A stretch of 64,000 nt of DNA. Origin: an uncultured Thermoguttaceae bacterium (GTDB lineage: Bacteria > Planctomycetota > Planctomycetia > Pirellulales > Thermoguttaceae). A model generated the notes under the pieces. The model was not told the origin of the DNA. It worked only from the letters and a program-made list of their open reading frames with translations, and did no database searches. Positions within the stretch are counted from its first letter, which is position 1. Every line of letters begins with the position of its first letter. The position numbers and the translations under genes are program-made. The DNA lies in contig CALKER010000003.1 in the NCBI GenBank assembly GCA_938084835.1, forward strand, positions 124,001 to 188,000. Direction: 5' to 3'. Shown piece after piece: positions 1 through 9,685 of this stretch.

Positions 1-744
1 CCTACCGGAAGAGGCAACCGCTCGAATTCAATGTTAAAAAGACAAGCCCAAGCTCAGAGCCGACCGAAGCTGGGCAGAGAGTCGGTGCCGTGAAGTCTCA
101 GATTGCAAGGCCGATTACGACAACCTCTAAAGAAAGCCTTCAAAAAATCAGAGTTATAGGCGAACTATCATTTTATTGATCGCCTTAAGTATATATTCGC
201 GGTTCCGCTAAAATTGTCTTCTTTAGGGCGCTCGAAGATTTTGGCCTCCCGCACTGGTTCGCACCAAATTCGACCGTCACTTGATGCCCGCCAACTTTCG
301 CCCGTCCTCCACAAGAAGGGTGTAGCAATACACCCACAGGTGGGGTTTTTGGCATTATCGGTGACGCATCTCAGGGTTCTTGGCGATGGATATTTTCTGT
401 CGAGCCCTCGGCACACCTTTACCGAAAACGAGCCGTAGAACTTTTACCAACCTGATTGTAAAAGCCCTCGGCAGGTAGCTCTTTTCTAAATTTGCCAGGA
501 AATTCCGCCTGGTCCCTCGGTGGGGCCTGGGGGCGCATAGTTTACTGAATTTCGCAGGCTTTGTCTGACTATTTCAGCTGGCCAGGTAATGTATGATTGT
601 CTTTGGGAGAGCGACGGGTTGCTCAGCCGCCTAGCGGGAATTACGCTGCAGGGAGTATCGCCTTGCGTCAACCGATTTCAACCGTCCCAGCGGTGGGATG
701 GGGGAGTTAGCTGAGCTAGTTCCTCCCTAAGAAGGAGTTGTCCG
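1..744. other. Non-coding stretch upstream of the FlgI-like gene
   Basis: I see no convincing gene here. The open frames between about 168 and 671 overlap on both strands and have no recognisable protein character. The only clear signal is the ribosome-binding site AAGGAG at 732-737, which serves the gene starting at 745. Confidence 0.6.
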
Positions 745-2124
745 ATGAACCGGCTCGCGATTTTTGTAGGCATCATACTCGTGATTGCGGCTAGTGGTTT
801 AGAAAATGGCCGCAATCGCGATTGCTGCCGTTTTCCCGGAGGGAGATCCTCATTCGCTGAGGAAATTTCAGCCGGGGTGGAAGAGGCCGCTGCGGCGGCT
901 GCCGAATCGTCACAGGAAGACTCTTCGGAGCCTCAAGCGTCGGTGACGCAGCCGGAACCCACGGAAAAACCAGCAGTCGTGCCAACTGATCCTGCGGGTA
1001 ATGAATCCCAGGTGCAACCCGAGGTGCCATCGGATCCTGCTGCTCAACCCCAAATGGCTACAGACACGCGTGGTGAGCAAGCTGCATCGGAAGTCGCCAA
1101 GAACTCACACGATCAGCCCGAGGTGGCATCTGTGGCTCAAGAGGTTAGCCAACCCTCAGCTGGTCAATCTTCTCAGCCTGCTGTCGAGGCAGAATCTGAG
1201 ACCCAAAGCTTAAAACCAAGTTTGGCCGAAATTTTGGCAAAGCTCCGGCCGGAGGACCCGGAGAAATATCTAAAAATAGGCGAAATTTGTCAGGTTAAAG
1301 TCCATCGGCTTGAGAGCTTGCACGGTCTGGGACTGGTGGTTGATCTGGCCGAGTTTGCAAAAGCCTTGGGGACGTCAGCCCGAGGGGGATCAGCGATTTC
1401 CTCGCCAATAGGCAGCGCATTAGGGCTGCCGGCAACGGGTGCCGCCACGCCAAGCCCCGGAAGGCCGGGAGTGACTCCCGCCGTTGACGTAAAAGCCATC
1501 CTGCGGCTTTTAGACCAGGCAGAAGCCGACGACCCTACCACGGTTATTCCCGAAATCCTTTGGGAGCGTCGGGCTGTCGCACTTGTGGCGGTCACCGTCA
1601 CACTACCCGCGGAAGGTATCCGCAAGGGCGAAAGGCTTGACTGCCAGATTCGCAGTTTTGAGCCGAGAAACATCGCCGGAGGATACCTTTTGCCTACGAA
1701 GCTTTTCCCACCCGGCCCGCGGGAGGGGGAGCCCCTTGGAATTGCCGCCGGTCCCGTTGTCAGCGAGTCGTCGTTTCGTTCCGCTGGTGACAAAGTTCTA
1801 GGCGGATGTGTGGTTCAAGCAGACATCACCGAGCAATTTCTTCAGGATGGCAAACTACGATTGGTCCTCCGCCCCGAGCACAGCGGCTTTTTGGTGGCGC
1901 AAGAGGTTGCCGACCGGATCAATTTGCACTTGGGGCTGTTGACGGGGAAACCTTTGGCCAAGGCCCTTAGTCCCAGCACCATTGAGGTGGAGCTACCGGC
2001 AGGCTTCGAAGATAATCCCGTGGGGTTTATCAGCCAGTTGCTTCGCCTGCCGAGCAATGTGCCAATAGCCGAGGCTGGTGCCCCAAGCGTGTCCCGGCCG
2101 GTCCTTCCCAAATCTTCGCGTTAG
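745..2124 (+). CDS. Exported protein with FlgI-like (flagellar P-ring) domain
   Basis: This 459-residue protein begins with a hydrophobic signal-like segment (residues 1-18). A linker of about 130 residues rich in Ala, Ser, Glu, Pro and Gln follows. From about residue 165 it resembles flagellar P-ring protein FlgI: a 'HGLGLVVDL' segment like the FlgI 'GYGLVVGL' start, then near 280-330 a 'GIRKGERLDCQIRS...GGYLL' stretch matching the FlgI 'G-x-x-IDV-x-VSS...GG-x-LL' core and a following 'GIAAGPV' like the FlgI 'AVAQGPL'. Near residues 375-390 'KLRLVLR...VADRIN' matches the FlgI repeat. FlgI normally forms the periplasmic P ring. No other flagellar gene lies in the window, so this may be an orphan planctomycete paralogue with another envelope role. 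The start is secure: AAGGAG lies 7 nt upstream of ATG. Confidence 0.75.
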   Translation: MNRLAIFVGIILVIAASGLENGRNRDCCRFPGGRSSFAEEISAGVEEAAAAAAESSQEDSSEPQASVTQPEPTEKPAVVPTDPAGNESQVQPEVPSDPAAQPQMATDTRGEQAASEVAKNSHDQPEVASVAQEVSQPSAGQSSQPAVEAESETQSLKPSLAEILAKLRPEDPEKYLKIGEICQVKVHRLESLHGLGLVVDLAEFAKALGTSARGGSAISSPIGSALGLPATGAATPSPGRPGVTPAVDVKAILRLLDQAEADDPTTVIPEILWERRAVALVAVTVTLPAEGIRKGERLDCQIRSFEPRNIAGGYLLPTKLFPPGPREGEPLGIAAGPVVSESSFRSAGDKVLGGCVVQADITEQFLQDGKLRLVLRPEHSGFLVAQEVADRINLHLGLLTGKPLAKALSPSTIEVELPAGFEDNPVGFISQLLRLPSNVPIAEAGAPSVSRPVLPKSSR

Positions 2125-2452
2125 TTTTGCACGATGAAGCGCTTTGCTACAGGTGGGGTAAAAAGTAACGAGCAGAAGGACCCTAAGCAGTTTAGGCCGA
2201 GTGAAAACCCTCGTCGCTCTGGACGAAAACACGAAAGTACTCGAGTCCACAAGAAGAAGGCAAATTTCCCAAAAATGTCCTGCAGCCGCTTAGTCGGCTC
2301 TTGCCACTCGTTGTACGAGCCGGCCGCATCGCGATAGGGGCAAAATATCTTCCCAGCCACGAGTCCTTTCGCCTGTGGATTGTGTCCAAGACCACTGGCC
2401 TGCGTCCGCGGACCCGAGCTAGAAGTCCCTCCGCCTGGGGGCTGGGTGAGCC
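2125..2452. other. Convergent intergenic region
   Basis: This lies between the ends of two convergent genes. I see no gene, and no hairpin followed by a T run. Confidence 0.5.
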
Positions 2453-3943
2453 TCAAGGGGAAGGCAGAATCGTGATCCGGCTAAGAGGATACCACCCATC
2501 TTCCGCCCGGCCCTCTATGGCCAAGCGAATTACGGGTTGCAGATTCTCGGCAGTAACGATACCTACGGCCAAGGTGTAGTCACCGGGCGGCAATTCTGCA
2601 GGAAGTCGGATTTTATCTACCACACGGACCGGTTTGCCCGGCGGCAAGTCCGGAGGATCTTCCAGAAACCTCGGGTTGCGAATGTCAACAGATCCGGGCA
2701 TCCATGTGCGGATATCAGCTGAGCTCAGAGCTATGTGCTTTCCCCCACCACCCTCCAGCTTGTAGGCCAAGCGGTATGGTCGATAGCAGGGAGCCGAGCC
2801 TATGTTTTGCCACGTGGAGGTAATGATGAGCTGCCCTTGGCGGTAGGTAGCAGAACGATGCTGAAGCTCGCGTAAAACGAAGCGGTAACCTAACCGCCGC
2901 AGAAAGCGTCTCAGCTCGGCTTCCACCTCGGGTCCTGACGGTAAAGGAGCCGATTTGTTATTAATGTAGGAACCATGTAAGGCCAAGGCATAATTGAAGA
3001 TATATCGCAAAGGCCATCCCTCAGCCACCCACTTCCGCATATCCCAGCAGGTCTCCCACGCGACTGGGGCTTTCTGCCACGCGTTGACAGCATCGAACTT
3101 GGACAGCGCCTGAGTGTAGAAAAATCGCATGTGATTCCATCGGGGAGAGAATCCCCCGAGATCGCCCAGGCAGTCAGCCCGCCATCCAGTACCCCGCTTC
3201 ACAGCATACTCCAGCATCTCCTCCCCACCAATGAGCATAACAAGAGGCGTCTTACGAAAAGCAGTCAGATAAGCATCAACAATTTGCCGACGCGTTTCCA
3301 TTTTGGGCATAGGTAGATCACTCGAGTCGCTCATGTGCCACTCGCCCCACCAACCCACAGAGCCCAAGTCCACATGATCAACGACCGGGTGGCCATCATA
3401 CTTTTGCCCTAAACGACGAATGAAATCCAGGTGATACTTCAGCACCACCGGATCATCCAAATCGGGAACTTCCAGCGGGACTCCCGCCTGACGGCGCGTA
3501 AGAACCACTTTACCTCCCACTTCCTTGAGCCACTTAGGATGGTAGGGCTGGTTGGGCGTGGTTGAACAACACATCACACGGAAAGCAAGCGTCTGCCCCG
3601 CCTGCTTTGTCTCTTCCAAAACCCGATCGAGAAAATCCACTGCCAGTTCTCCCGGCTGCGGTTCTAACACCCCCCAACCCCATCGGGCGTAGTGAACAGT
3701 TGATGGGACCCATGGGGGCAAATTTGGGTCCTTGTCCCGCGTGCGATGGAAGGTTTGCCAACCCATGTGAGGATTAGGCAAAAGGTCATCGATTTCCCGG
3801 GGAACGATCCGTACAAGTTGCTGCCCCAACGTGAAGGAGGAAACAACCGTCAAGACCCCCGCAAGTACAACAGTCTGCTTCCAGCGAGCGGCCCGTAAAC
3901 AAAGTCGATCTTTTCTAAACATCCGTCCACTGTACACGAGCAT
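2453..3943 (-). CDS. DUF4832-type secreted glycosidase-like protein
   Basis: The product has about 496 residues. A signal peptide-like N-terminus is visible (basic residues, then a hydrophobic run ending near 'TLGQQ'). The segment with 'NPHMGWQTFHR' and 'YARWGWGVLEPQPGE' is characteristic of the DUF4832/DUF4874 families, predicted TIM-barrel glycosidase relatives. 'HVDLGSVGWWGEWH' holds a Glu at a position that could be catalytic. The C-terminal part ('GSAPCYRPYRLAYKLEGG...LPPGDYTLAVGI') looks like the DUF4832 beta domain. The substrate is unknown. An ATG at 3922 is an alternative start that would put the signal peptide at the very N-terminus; the ATG at 3943 has GGAG about 9 nt upstream. Confidence 0.8.
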   Translation of the reverse strand: MLVYSGRMFRKDRLCLRAARWKQTVVLAGVLTVVSSFTLGQQLVRIVPREIDDLLPNPHMGWQTFHRTRDKDPNLPPWVPSTVHYARWGWGVLEPQPGELAVDFLDRVLEETKQAGQTLAFRVMCCSTTPNQPYHPKWLKEVGGKVVLTRRQAGVPLEVPDLDDPVVLKYHLDFIRRLGQKYDGHPVVDHVDLGSVGWWGEWHMSDSSDLPMPKMETRRQIVDAYLTAFRKTPLVMLIGGEEMLEYAVKRGTGWRADCLGDLGGFSPRWNHMRFFYTQALSKFDAVNAWQKAPVAWETCWDMRKWVAEGWPLRYIFNYALALHGSYINNKSAPLPSGPEVEAELRRFLRRLGYRFVLRELQHRSATYRQGQLIITSTWQNIGSAPCYRPYRLAYKLEGGGGKHIALSSADIRTWMPGSVDIRNPRFLEDPPDLPPGKPVRVVDKIRLPAELPPGDYTLAVGIVTAENLQPVIRLAIEGRAEDGWYPLSRITILPSP

Positions 3944-4276
3944 CTGGTATCACTCCAAAAGTATGGTCTCCAGCAAGACCCGTCACTTTACCGCCTACGA
4001 TTTTGCCTGCTGGCCTCCCGTTGGAAACCAGCTAATCCATGCCTCCGGAGCTTGAAGCAGAAATTGTCTTCTCTTTCACGGACGTGCCATCAACCGAAGA
4101 GGCGGGATGCTTCGGCTCGGCTTCGGCCGATAATACGCCGAAACCAAATTTGGAGATCCAAACCAACTGGGTTTGCCACAGGGCCTCAGCTGCCCCGCAA
4201 GCTTAAAGACGTGCGATTGGGCCCACACCACGTCGCGATTCTTGGTGGCCACGTGCTTGGAATCACGCACCTCCCG
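3944..4276. other. Intergenic region between two minus-strand genes
   Basis: I see no gene in this 333-nt stretch. It contains the promoter side of the DUF4832 gene and the 3' side of the deacetylase/FG-GAP gene. Its short open frames have no protein character. Confidence 0.5.
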
Positions 4277-6256
4277 TCAGTCAGCGCGGTCAGTCAGTAG
4301 CTCCGCATAGGGGATAGAATCGGCTGCGATACGGTAGCGATCTTTTCCCTCACCCACCCAGCGCCCGGTAAACTCGTTCTGAATCCACAACTTGCCGAAC
4401 TTAAACCATGCCCCCAAGTTGGAACCATCGGTGCCCACCACCGGAGGGAGGGGACGGGGGCCATGTCCTTCACCCACCCGCAGTATCTGCCACCCTTCGT
4501 CCAAGCTTTCCAAACGGGCCACAAGCCAGCGGCTAGGATGGGAAACGACTACATCGAGATCGCCATCTCCGTCCAGGTCCACAAGGCGGAGCCCTGCGTC
4601 CTTGCCGCTTTCGTCAACGATAAGACCTGGCAGCTGCTTTGGAAGCTTTCGCCACCGACCCGTTATAACACCAGATCCTTCAGCCCGTTTCGTGCTACCC
4701 ACTCCCTCCTCACGAAAAGAAGGTTCCCAAACGAAGATCGCGTTAAAGGCCGGCATGGCCGCAAGAAGTTCGCAACTTCCATCTGCGTCTACATCTCGAA
4801 GGCGCAAGCCCGAGTCACTGTGCTCCCAGCCTGAAAGGAGCGCAATAAGTTCTTCAAGCCCAACTGTCCCATCAAGGCTTTGCCGCCAGGCTCCATAACT
4901 CCATTGCCAGAAGCTGAGCTTACCGTCCTGACGAACGAGCATCGCACCAGCCTGGCTCTCCCCGATGATGCCAAAGTGTACGCTCACCGTACATCCCGTC
5001 GAGGAGGAGGACCAGCTTGTAAGGACCACCGGGAAGTCGTATTCCCGCCACACTTGCTCCGCGGGATCCCAAAGACGAGTTTTTCTCGCACTTTTGTTGC
5101 CTACTACAACGTCCATCAAGCCATCACCGTCCACATCCATAAGTCGCACCCCGTTATCGGAGCCGTCCGGCGCACGAAGCGATGCCCCCCCCAGGGCATT
5201 TGCCTCCAGGCGGCGCAAAACTTCGGCTAGGGTCAGGAACTTTACTTGCCCACCATACTTTTCCAAAGCGTACTCTACAAGGGCGATGATTTGCTCCGCC
5301 GCTATCCATCCGTGCGGATGAAAACATAAAGCCCCGATACCTTTCTTGATCACAAGAGCATCCACTGCCTTTTGCCAATCTCGCAAGGTATGAGGATGGC
5401 ACCTGCCGTTGACCCGTTGGGCATTCCAATCGCTGGGAATGATCACCGGAATTTCCCAGCAGACGCTTCCTATAACATACGGGTAGGGGTAATCTTCGAT
5501 GTACGCCCCGTATCCTCTGTCAACGGGTACATACTTGGCGAATCTCTCACGCCCCTCTTCGTCCTGGCAAACCTCAGGTGGTAATGCTGGATCGGAGGCG
5601 GTAAAGAGCACAAAGACCGAGCTATCCATCCACAAGAATCGTCCCCCGGGCGTGGCGGTAGGAAAAATCTCCGCAAAAAAGCGGGGACTGGCCGAGCTCA
5701 TCGAGTCACAACAAGGGATACGAATCGCCCGCGGAACGACGCCTGGAGCCCGGGCAAGCAAATCAACGCCACCGTGATAGCTTTCTTGCGCTGCCAAGAA
5801 ATCGCCTTCCTGAAGCAAGGGACACAGGTGTGTCAGGGTATGAGTCTCCAAGCTTAAACCTTCCTCTAACCACTGCTGAACCACAGGATCCTGTGGGTCC
5901 ACCTGATTGGCCATGATGCTGATCGGGGCATGACCAAACAAAGCTTTCAGTCGGTCCACAATAACCCGGAGGAACGCCTCCATGCGTTTTGCGTCCCGTA
6001 AGTCATCGATGGTTAAGACGATTACGGCTTTCACACCTTCTTCCCCTACCCATTGCGGAGTCTCAAGGCGGGCGAAATCTCGATGCGGGTAGAAGGGATT
6101 GCACGGATCATCCAGGTAGGCCAGGCGATTAGCGTCTACGGTGGGGCTTTGCGGCAACGCAACCGGGCCCCAAAGGTCTGAGAACACCACGAAAAGCCAA
6201 GCGGTAAAAATCCACGGGGTCCATTCCTTGTGCCGCGGGGCATACCTTCCTCGCAT
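4277..6256 (-). CDS. Polysaccharide deacetylase-like protein with FG-GAP/VCBS repeats
   Basis: The product has about 659 residues from the ATG at 6256, which leads directly into a basic and hydrophobic signal peptide. A frame extension to a TTG at 6301 is less likely. Residues about 60-320 resemble the NodB deacetylase fold: 'VLTIDDLRD' fits motif 1 (metal Asp), 'LETHTLTHLCP' fits the H-(S/T)-x-x-H motif 2, and 'FHPHGW' supplies a later His. After about residue 340 come three FG-GAP/VCBS-type repeats, each with a calcium-loop signature such as 'DVDGDGLMDVVV', 'DVDADGSCELL' and 'DLDGDGDLDVVV'. This implies a secreted enzyme that removes acyl groups from a polysaccharide, with a propeller-like binding region. 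The exact substrate is unknown. Confidence 0.8.
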   Translation of the reverse strand: MRGRYAPRHKEWTPWIFTAWLFVVFSDLWGPVALPQSPTVDANRLAYLDDPCNPFYPHRDFARLETPQWVGEEGVKAVIVLTIDDLRDAKRMEAFLRVIVDRLKALFGHAPISIMANQVDPQDPVVQQWLEEGLSLETHTLTHLCPLLQEGDFLAAQESYHGGVDLLARAPGVVPRAIRIPCCDSMSSASPRFFAEIFPTATPGGRFLWMDSSVFVLFTASDPALPPEVCQDEEGRERFAKYVPVDRGYGAYIEDYPYPYVIGSVCWEIPVIIPSDWNAQRVNGRCHPHTLRDWQKAVDALVIKKGIGALCFHPHGWIAAEQIIALVEYALEKYGGQVKFLTLAEVLRRLEANALGGASLRAPDGSDNGVRLMDVDGDGLMDVVVGNKSARKTRLWDPAEQVWREYDFPVVLTSWSSSSTGCTVSVHFGIIGESQAGAMLVRQDGKLSFWQWSYGAWRQSLDGTVGLEELIALLSGWEHSDSGLRLRDVDADGSCELLAAMPAFNAIFVWEPSFREEGVGSTKRAEGSGVITGRWRKLPKQLPGLIVDESGKDAGLRLVDLDGDGDLDVVVSHPSRWLVARLESLDEGWQILRVGEGHGPRPLPPVVGTDGSNLGAWFKFGKLWIQNEFTGRWVGEGKDRYRIAADSIPYAELLTDRAD

Positions 6257-6524
6257 GAGGCTCACCCTAAAAGTCAACTTCCCTAAGTCACCAACGATCA
6301 AGTAAGGCTAGTGCTTGTACAACTAAGTGCGATTCACTGGTTGTTCCACCAATAATTTCTTGTTTCCCTAAAGTCGGGAAACATGTTTCAAGCTTAAGAT
6401 CTTCCAGTTTTTCTGAGATGTTTTCCAACGGTCCTCATTTCCCCATGTCCCATGCGTCAACTAGCCCCGTTCACATCCTTTCCCTTGGCCAATTCTTGAT
6501 CTCATTGGCTTTCTCGAGATGTTT

Positions 6525-6884
6525 CTAGAGTTCTTCGAGCGTGGCAACATATGTCTTACAGTTGGGGCAAATTTTCATACCGCCGGGAATGATGGCGTGG
6601 CAGCGAGGGCAAGTCTTGCGAGGGGCAGCAGGACCTTCCGGTGTACGACGAGCTTTGGCCATTTCGGCCAAAGGATCCAGATCGGAGGTATCGGTGGCCC
6701 TCTCAGCCGAGGAATCTTCCCCACTGCTGAGGATTGCCAGGATGGCATCCTCGGTCAGTGCTTCCTTTTGGGTCGCCGGCACCTTTACCTTGGCCTTGCA
6801 CACGGGACATAACCCTGTTTTCCCCGCCATGTCGTCAGAAACTTTCAGGGTGTGCCCATTCGGACATGTAACTTGGATAACCAT
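6525..6884 (-). CDS. Small protein with two zinc ribbons
   Basis: This 119-residue protein starts at the ATG at 6884, with AGGAG about 6 nt upstream; a longer reading to 6920 has no such signal. The N-terminal ribbon has one Cys pair ('C-P-x-G-H' and 'C-P-V-C'). A C-terminal ribbon has two Cys pairs ('CPRCHAIIPGGMKICPNC'). The acidic linker of about 60 residues between them looks disordered. Proteins of this layout are common in planctomycetes and may bind nucleic acid or protein partners. The function is unknown. Confidence 0.75.
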   Translation of the reverse strand: MVIQVTCPNGHTLKVSDDMAGKTGLCPVCKAKVKVPATQKEALTEDAILAILSSGEDSSAERATDTSDLDPLAEMAKARRTPEGPAAPRKTCPRCHAIIPGGMKICPNCKTYVATLEEL

Positions 6885-7330
6885 AAATCTCCTCCCACCC
6901 CATGTTGACAACTGGAACAATCGTCGTTTTTGTTAGCTCCGCAAGTTGGACCGCACCTTTCCCGGTCGCTCCCGAATCACATAACCACACCCGTATGGCA
7001 AGGTCCGGAAAAACATCGGAAGCCCCCAGCCCCATCCCTTGCAAACTGCGGAGACCTTATCAACCCGTGTTCCATCAAAGCTGAACCGATGTGAGCCCTG
7101 TGATCATCATACTCAGTTTTTCGCCGGAGATCAAAACGCGCTTCTTGGAAACCGGTGAAAGCGGGCTTTAGCGAGGCTGGTCCCCTAAGCCATAGCGATT
7201 TGCGTTTTTCCGGAAAAGCTCGCACGATTCCCGACAAGTGTGCGTCTGCCGGGTTCGAACTCAGCCTATCCGCGGCAACTTGAAAAGTCTTACTTCGAGG
7301 GGCGACGGAACTCCGAAAATACCCCCGACT
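6885..7330. other. Intergenic region
   Basis: I see no gene in this 446-nt stretch. A GGTTCGAA sequence near 7251 resembles a tRNA T-loop, but the flanking bases cannot form the T-stem. Confidence 0.5.
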
Positions 7331-8158
7331 TTAGCAAAAATACTCAACTGCATTGCGAAAGACTTTGAGGCCGTCGCCCTCTTTGCCGGCTTCTCCCCGT
7401 GTCCAACGAGGATGTTGGGTGGGATCAATGTAGCGCTCCGGATGTGGCATGAGCCCGAATATCCGCCCCGTGATGTCGCACATGCCAGCCACGTTACCCT
7501 GAGAGCCGTTCGGGTTAAAGGGAAAAGGGAGTTCCCGCTCGCTTCCTTCGTACGATGCTTCGGCTGCGGACAAATCCTCCTGTGATCCGTGTGGGGGAAG
7601 GGCGTATCGCAAGACGAGAAGCCCCGCGGCTTCTAGACGACAAAACCATTCGGCGTGGCGCGTGATAAACTTTCCCTCCGCGTGGGCTATTGGGAGGTAA
7701 AGGCGTTTGATCCCACGCAGAAAGACACATTTTTCGTTTACTACCCGGAGATAAACCCATCTATCCTCGAATCGACCCGAGTCATTCCAAGTCAGGGTTG
7801 CAGGTACCCCAAGCTCGCCTTCCGGCGGAGTCAGCAGACCAGCCTTTAAGAGGACTTGGAAGCCGTTGCAAATTCCCAAGATTAATTTGTCTTTTTGGCA
7901 AAAATCTTGGAGTACCTCCCCTAAGTGAATTCGCAGCTGGGTAGCGAGGATCCGTCCCGCGGCGATGTCATCACCATAACTAAAACCACCGGGGAGGCAC
8001 AAGATCTGGTACTTGTAAAGAAGCCGGGGATTTTCCACAAGTCGCAAGACGTGGACCCTCTCCGGGATGGCCCCGGCCATCTGGAAAGCAAACGCGGTCT
8101 CTACATCACAGTTTGTGCCCGGCGCGCGAAGTACTAACACGCGAGGTTTAGCGTCCAT
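7331..8158 (-). CDS. purQ: Phosphoribosylformylglycinamidine synthase, glutaminase subunit PurQ
   Basis: This is the class I glutamine amidotransferase subunit of FGAM synthase (purine biosynthesis step 4). It hydrolyses glutamine and passes ammonia to PurL. The 275 residues begin 'RVLVLRAPGTNCDVETAFAF', the PurQ signature. 'LPGGFSYGDDIAAGRI' and the nucleophile elbow 'LGICNGFQVLLKAGLL' (Cys near residue 97) are both present. 'PHPERYI' near the C-terminus supplies the His and Glu of the triad. The matching purL lies on the same strand about 3.9 kb upstream, separated by two carbohydrate genes, so the pair is not a simple adjacent operon. The gene starts 69 nt downstream of the end of the epimerase gene and may be co-transcribed with it. 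Confidence 0.95.
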   Translation of the reverse strand: MDAKPRVLVLRAPGTNCDVETAFAFQMAGAIPERVHVLRLVENPRLLYKYQILCLPGGFSYGDDIAAGRILATQLRIHLGEVLQDFCQKDKLILGICNGFQVLLKAGLLTPPEGELGVPATLTWNDSGRFEDRWVYLRVVNEKCVFLRGIKRLYLPIAHAEGKFITRHAEWFCRLEAAGLLVLRYALPPHGSQEDLSAAEASYEGSERELPFPFNPNGSQGNVAGMCDITGRIFGLMPHPERYIDPTQHPRWTRGEAGKEGDGLKVFRNAVEYFC

Positions 8159-8227
8159 GTGTGTCGCGAAATCTCTCCCAAGGGGGACTATCTCTTGCTC
8201 CCAAATGTACCTGCAGAAGCTCGGACG

Positions 8228-9304
8228 CTACGAATCCACAAGTGCTTTACATTTTTTCACTGACTCGGCCACCAAAGCTAGAGCCTGCTCCACGGGCAGA
8301 CGACGCAACTCAGGTTTGAAAGGCTCGACAAAGGCAGGCCCCTCAAAGCCTATTTGCACAAGGGCCGACAGAAATCCACGCATATCGATCACACCTGTCG
8401 CCAAAGGTAGCTCCCGCACCGAATCCACCTGCTCGTGCACGGGAATACCAGCAGGGGCATCGTTCAAGTGCACAATTAGCACATCTTTGCCGGGCAGGCT
8501 CAAGATGTCGTCGATGCTTTCTTCAGCGGTATACCAGTGCCAACTATCGAGCGTATAACCCATAGCGGGGTGGCCCACCTCTGCCACCAGTTCTCGCAGT
8601 TCTTTAAGGGTGTGAATGAAGGGAAATCTCCCCGCCGACCACGAGCGTTTTGGCGCGACATATTCGACACTTAAACGAACCCCGTAGGAGCTCAGCACCT
8701 CGGCCATCGCCCGAAAGCGCCGCACATGCAATCGAAAATTCTCTAAATACGTAAGCTCGTGATGTGTGGGCCGGATGTATGTCCCTACCCGATCGATACC
8801 GGCTCGGGCTAGCAGTTGAGCGTAGCTGGGTAATTGTCGCAAGCCTTGGAGGAACCGCTCTTCCTCTCCGCGGAAATCGACGGGCAAACCGGCCGATGAC
8901 CACGTTAGCCCGGCAGCGTGGAGCTGCTCCCGGAGCCGTTGCATTTCTTCGTCGGCAAGTTGAGAGAGGTAATCAGGTTGCGGCTCGACCGCTTCAAACC
9001 CAAACCGCACTGCAGCCTGGATTGTCTCCTGTTGGCTCAAAGCAATTCCCAAAGCCGAGGGGACCAGGGCCATACGAAAAACGCGCTTTTTTGCAGGTTG
9101 TTGCGAGTGGATCTCGGCCTGTATTTCGCTAGCCTGGGTCGCTGCGGTGTGCTGCGCACGCCCCGCACCAGCGAATTGTTGATCAAGGTTCGCATCCCTC
9201 ACAGCCGCGCCAAAAGCCTTTACCGCCACCCCGGAGGCTGCCAAAGTTCCCACCCCTAAAAACTGCTTGATCCATACCCGACGGTTCACAGAATTACTCG
9301 ACAT
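8228..9304 (-). CDS. Tat-exported xylose isomerase-like TIM barrel (sugar epimerase family)
   Basis: The product has 358 residues from the ATG at 9304, with GGAGG 7 nt upstream. The N-terminus carries a twin-arginine signal ('NRRVWIKQFL' followed by a hydrophobic segment), so it is exported folded. The rest fits the AP_endonuc_2/xylose isomerase-like superfamily: 'FGFEAVEPQPDYLSQL', 'LSVEYVAPKR', 'GYTLDSWHWY' and 'VIVHLNDAPAG' supply the Glu, Asp and His residues usual for metal binding in the barrel. Such planctomycete proteins are usually annotated as sugar phosphate isomerase/epimerase, although export argues for an unphosphorylated sugar or inositol substrate. A second such protein lies at 29634-30533. 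Confidence 0.85.
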   Translation of the reverse strand: MSSNSVNRRVWIKQFLGVGTLAASGVAVKAFGAAVRDANLDQQFAGAGRAQHTAATQASEIQAEIHSQQPAKKRVFRMALVPSALGIALSQQETIQAAVRFGFEAVEPQPDYLSQLADEEMQRLREQLHAAGLTWSSAGLPVDFRGEEERFLQGLRQLPSYAQLLARAGIDRVGTYIRPTHHELTYLENFRLHVRRFRAMAEVLSSYGVRLSVEYVAPKRSWSAGRFPFIHTLKELRELVAEVGHPAMGYTLDSWHWYTAEESIDDILSLPGKDVLIVHLNDAPAGIPVHEQVDSVRELPLATGVIDMRGFLSALVQIGFEGPAFVEPFKPELRRLPVEQALALVAESVKKCKALVDS

Positions 9305-9685
9305 AAGTGAGCCTCCAGCGCAAAACAATTCCTATCCCCGCCTCATACCGCTTGGTCCCAGGGCGCGAGGGGGTGCTTGAGACATTCGCTGGCCTCTTGA
9401 CAGCATCGAACTGTAAACAGCGATTTGTTTGATTTGTTTGAAACACCGCCATAAAGGTGCCCGGTCACCACCCAGTGGAACCGACCTCGTTCCGTGCCTT
9501 AAGGATTTAAGCCGTGTTCGTAAGATTTCTGGAACGCGTACTCGTAAATTCTCAAACCGTCTCTTCGGCCAGTTCCGCTTGCCCTGACGGTGCTGGACGT
9601 TCTTGCTCCGAGGCAGAGGATTCAGTTTGGCGGGAAAGCGCCCATTTCGTCCAAAGTAGGCGACAACACCGGTGCCACCCCCAGT
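9305..9685. other. Intergenic region
   Basis: I see no gene in this 381-nt stretch. Short open frames on the plus strand have no protein character. Confidence 0.5.

Noticed and set aside
328-350. Hairpin followed by GTTTTT, possible terminator
   Set aside because: The stem is only 4 bp and no gene ends nearby on that strand.
7245-7270. tRNA T-loop-like GGTTCGAA
   Set aside because: The bases on each side cannot form a 5-bp T-stem and no cloverleaf can be drawn around it.
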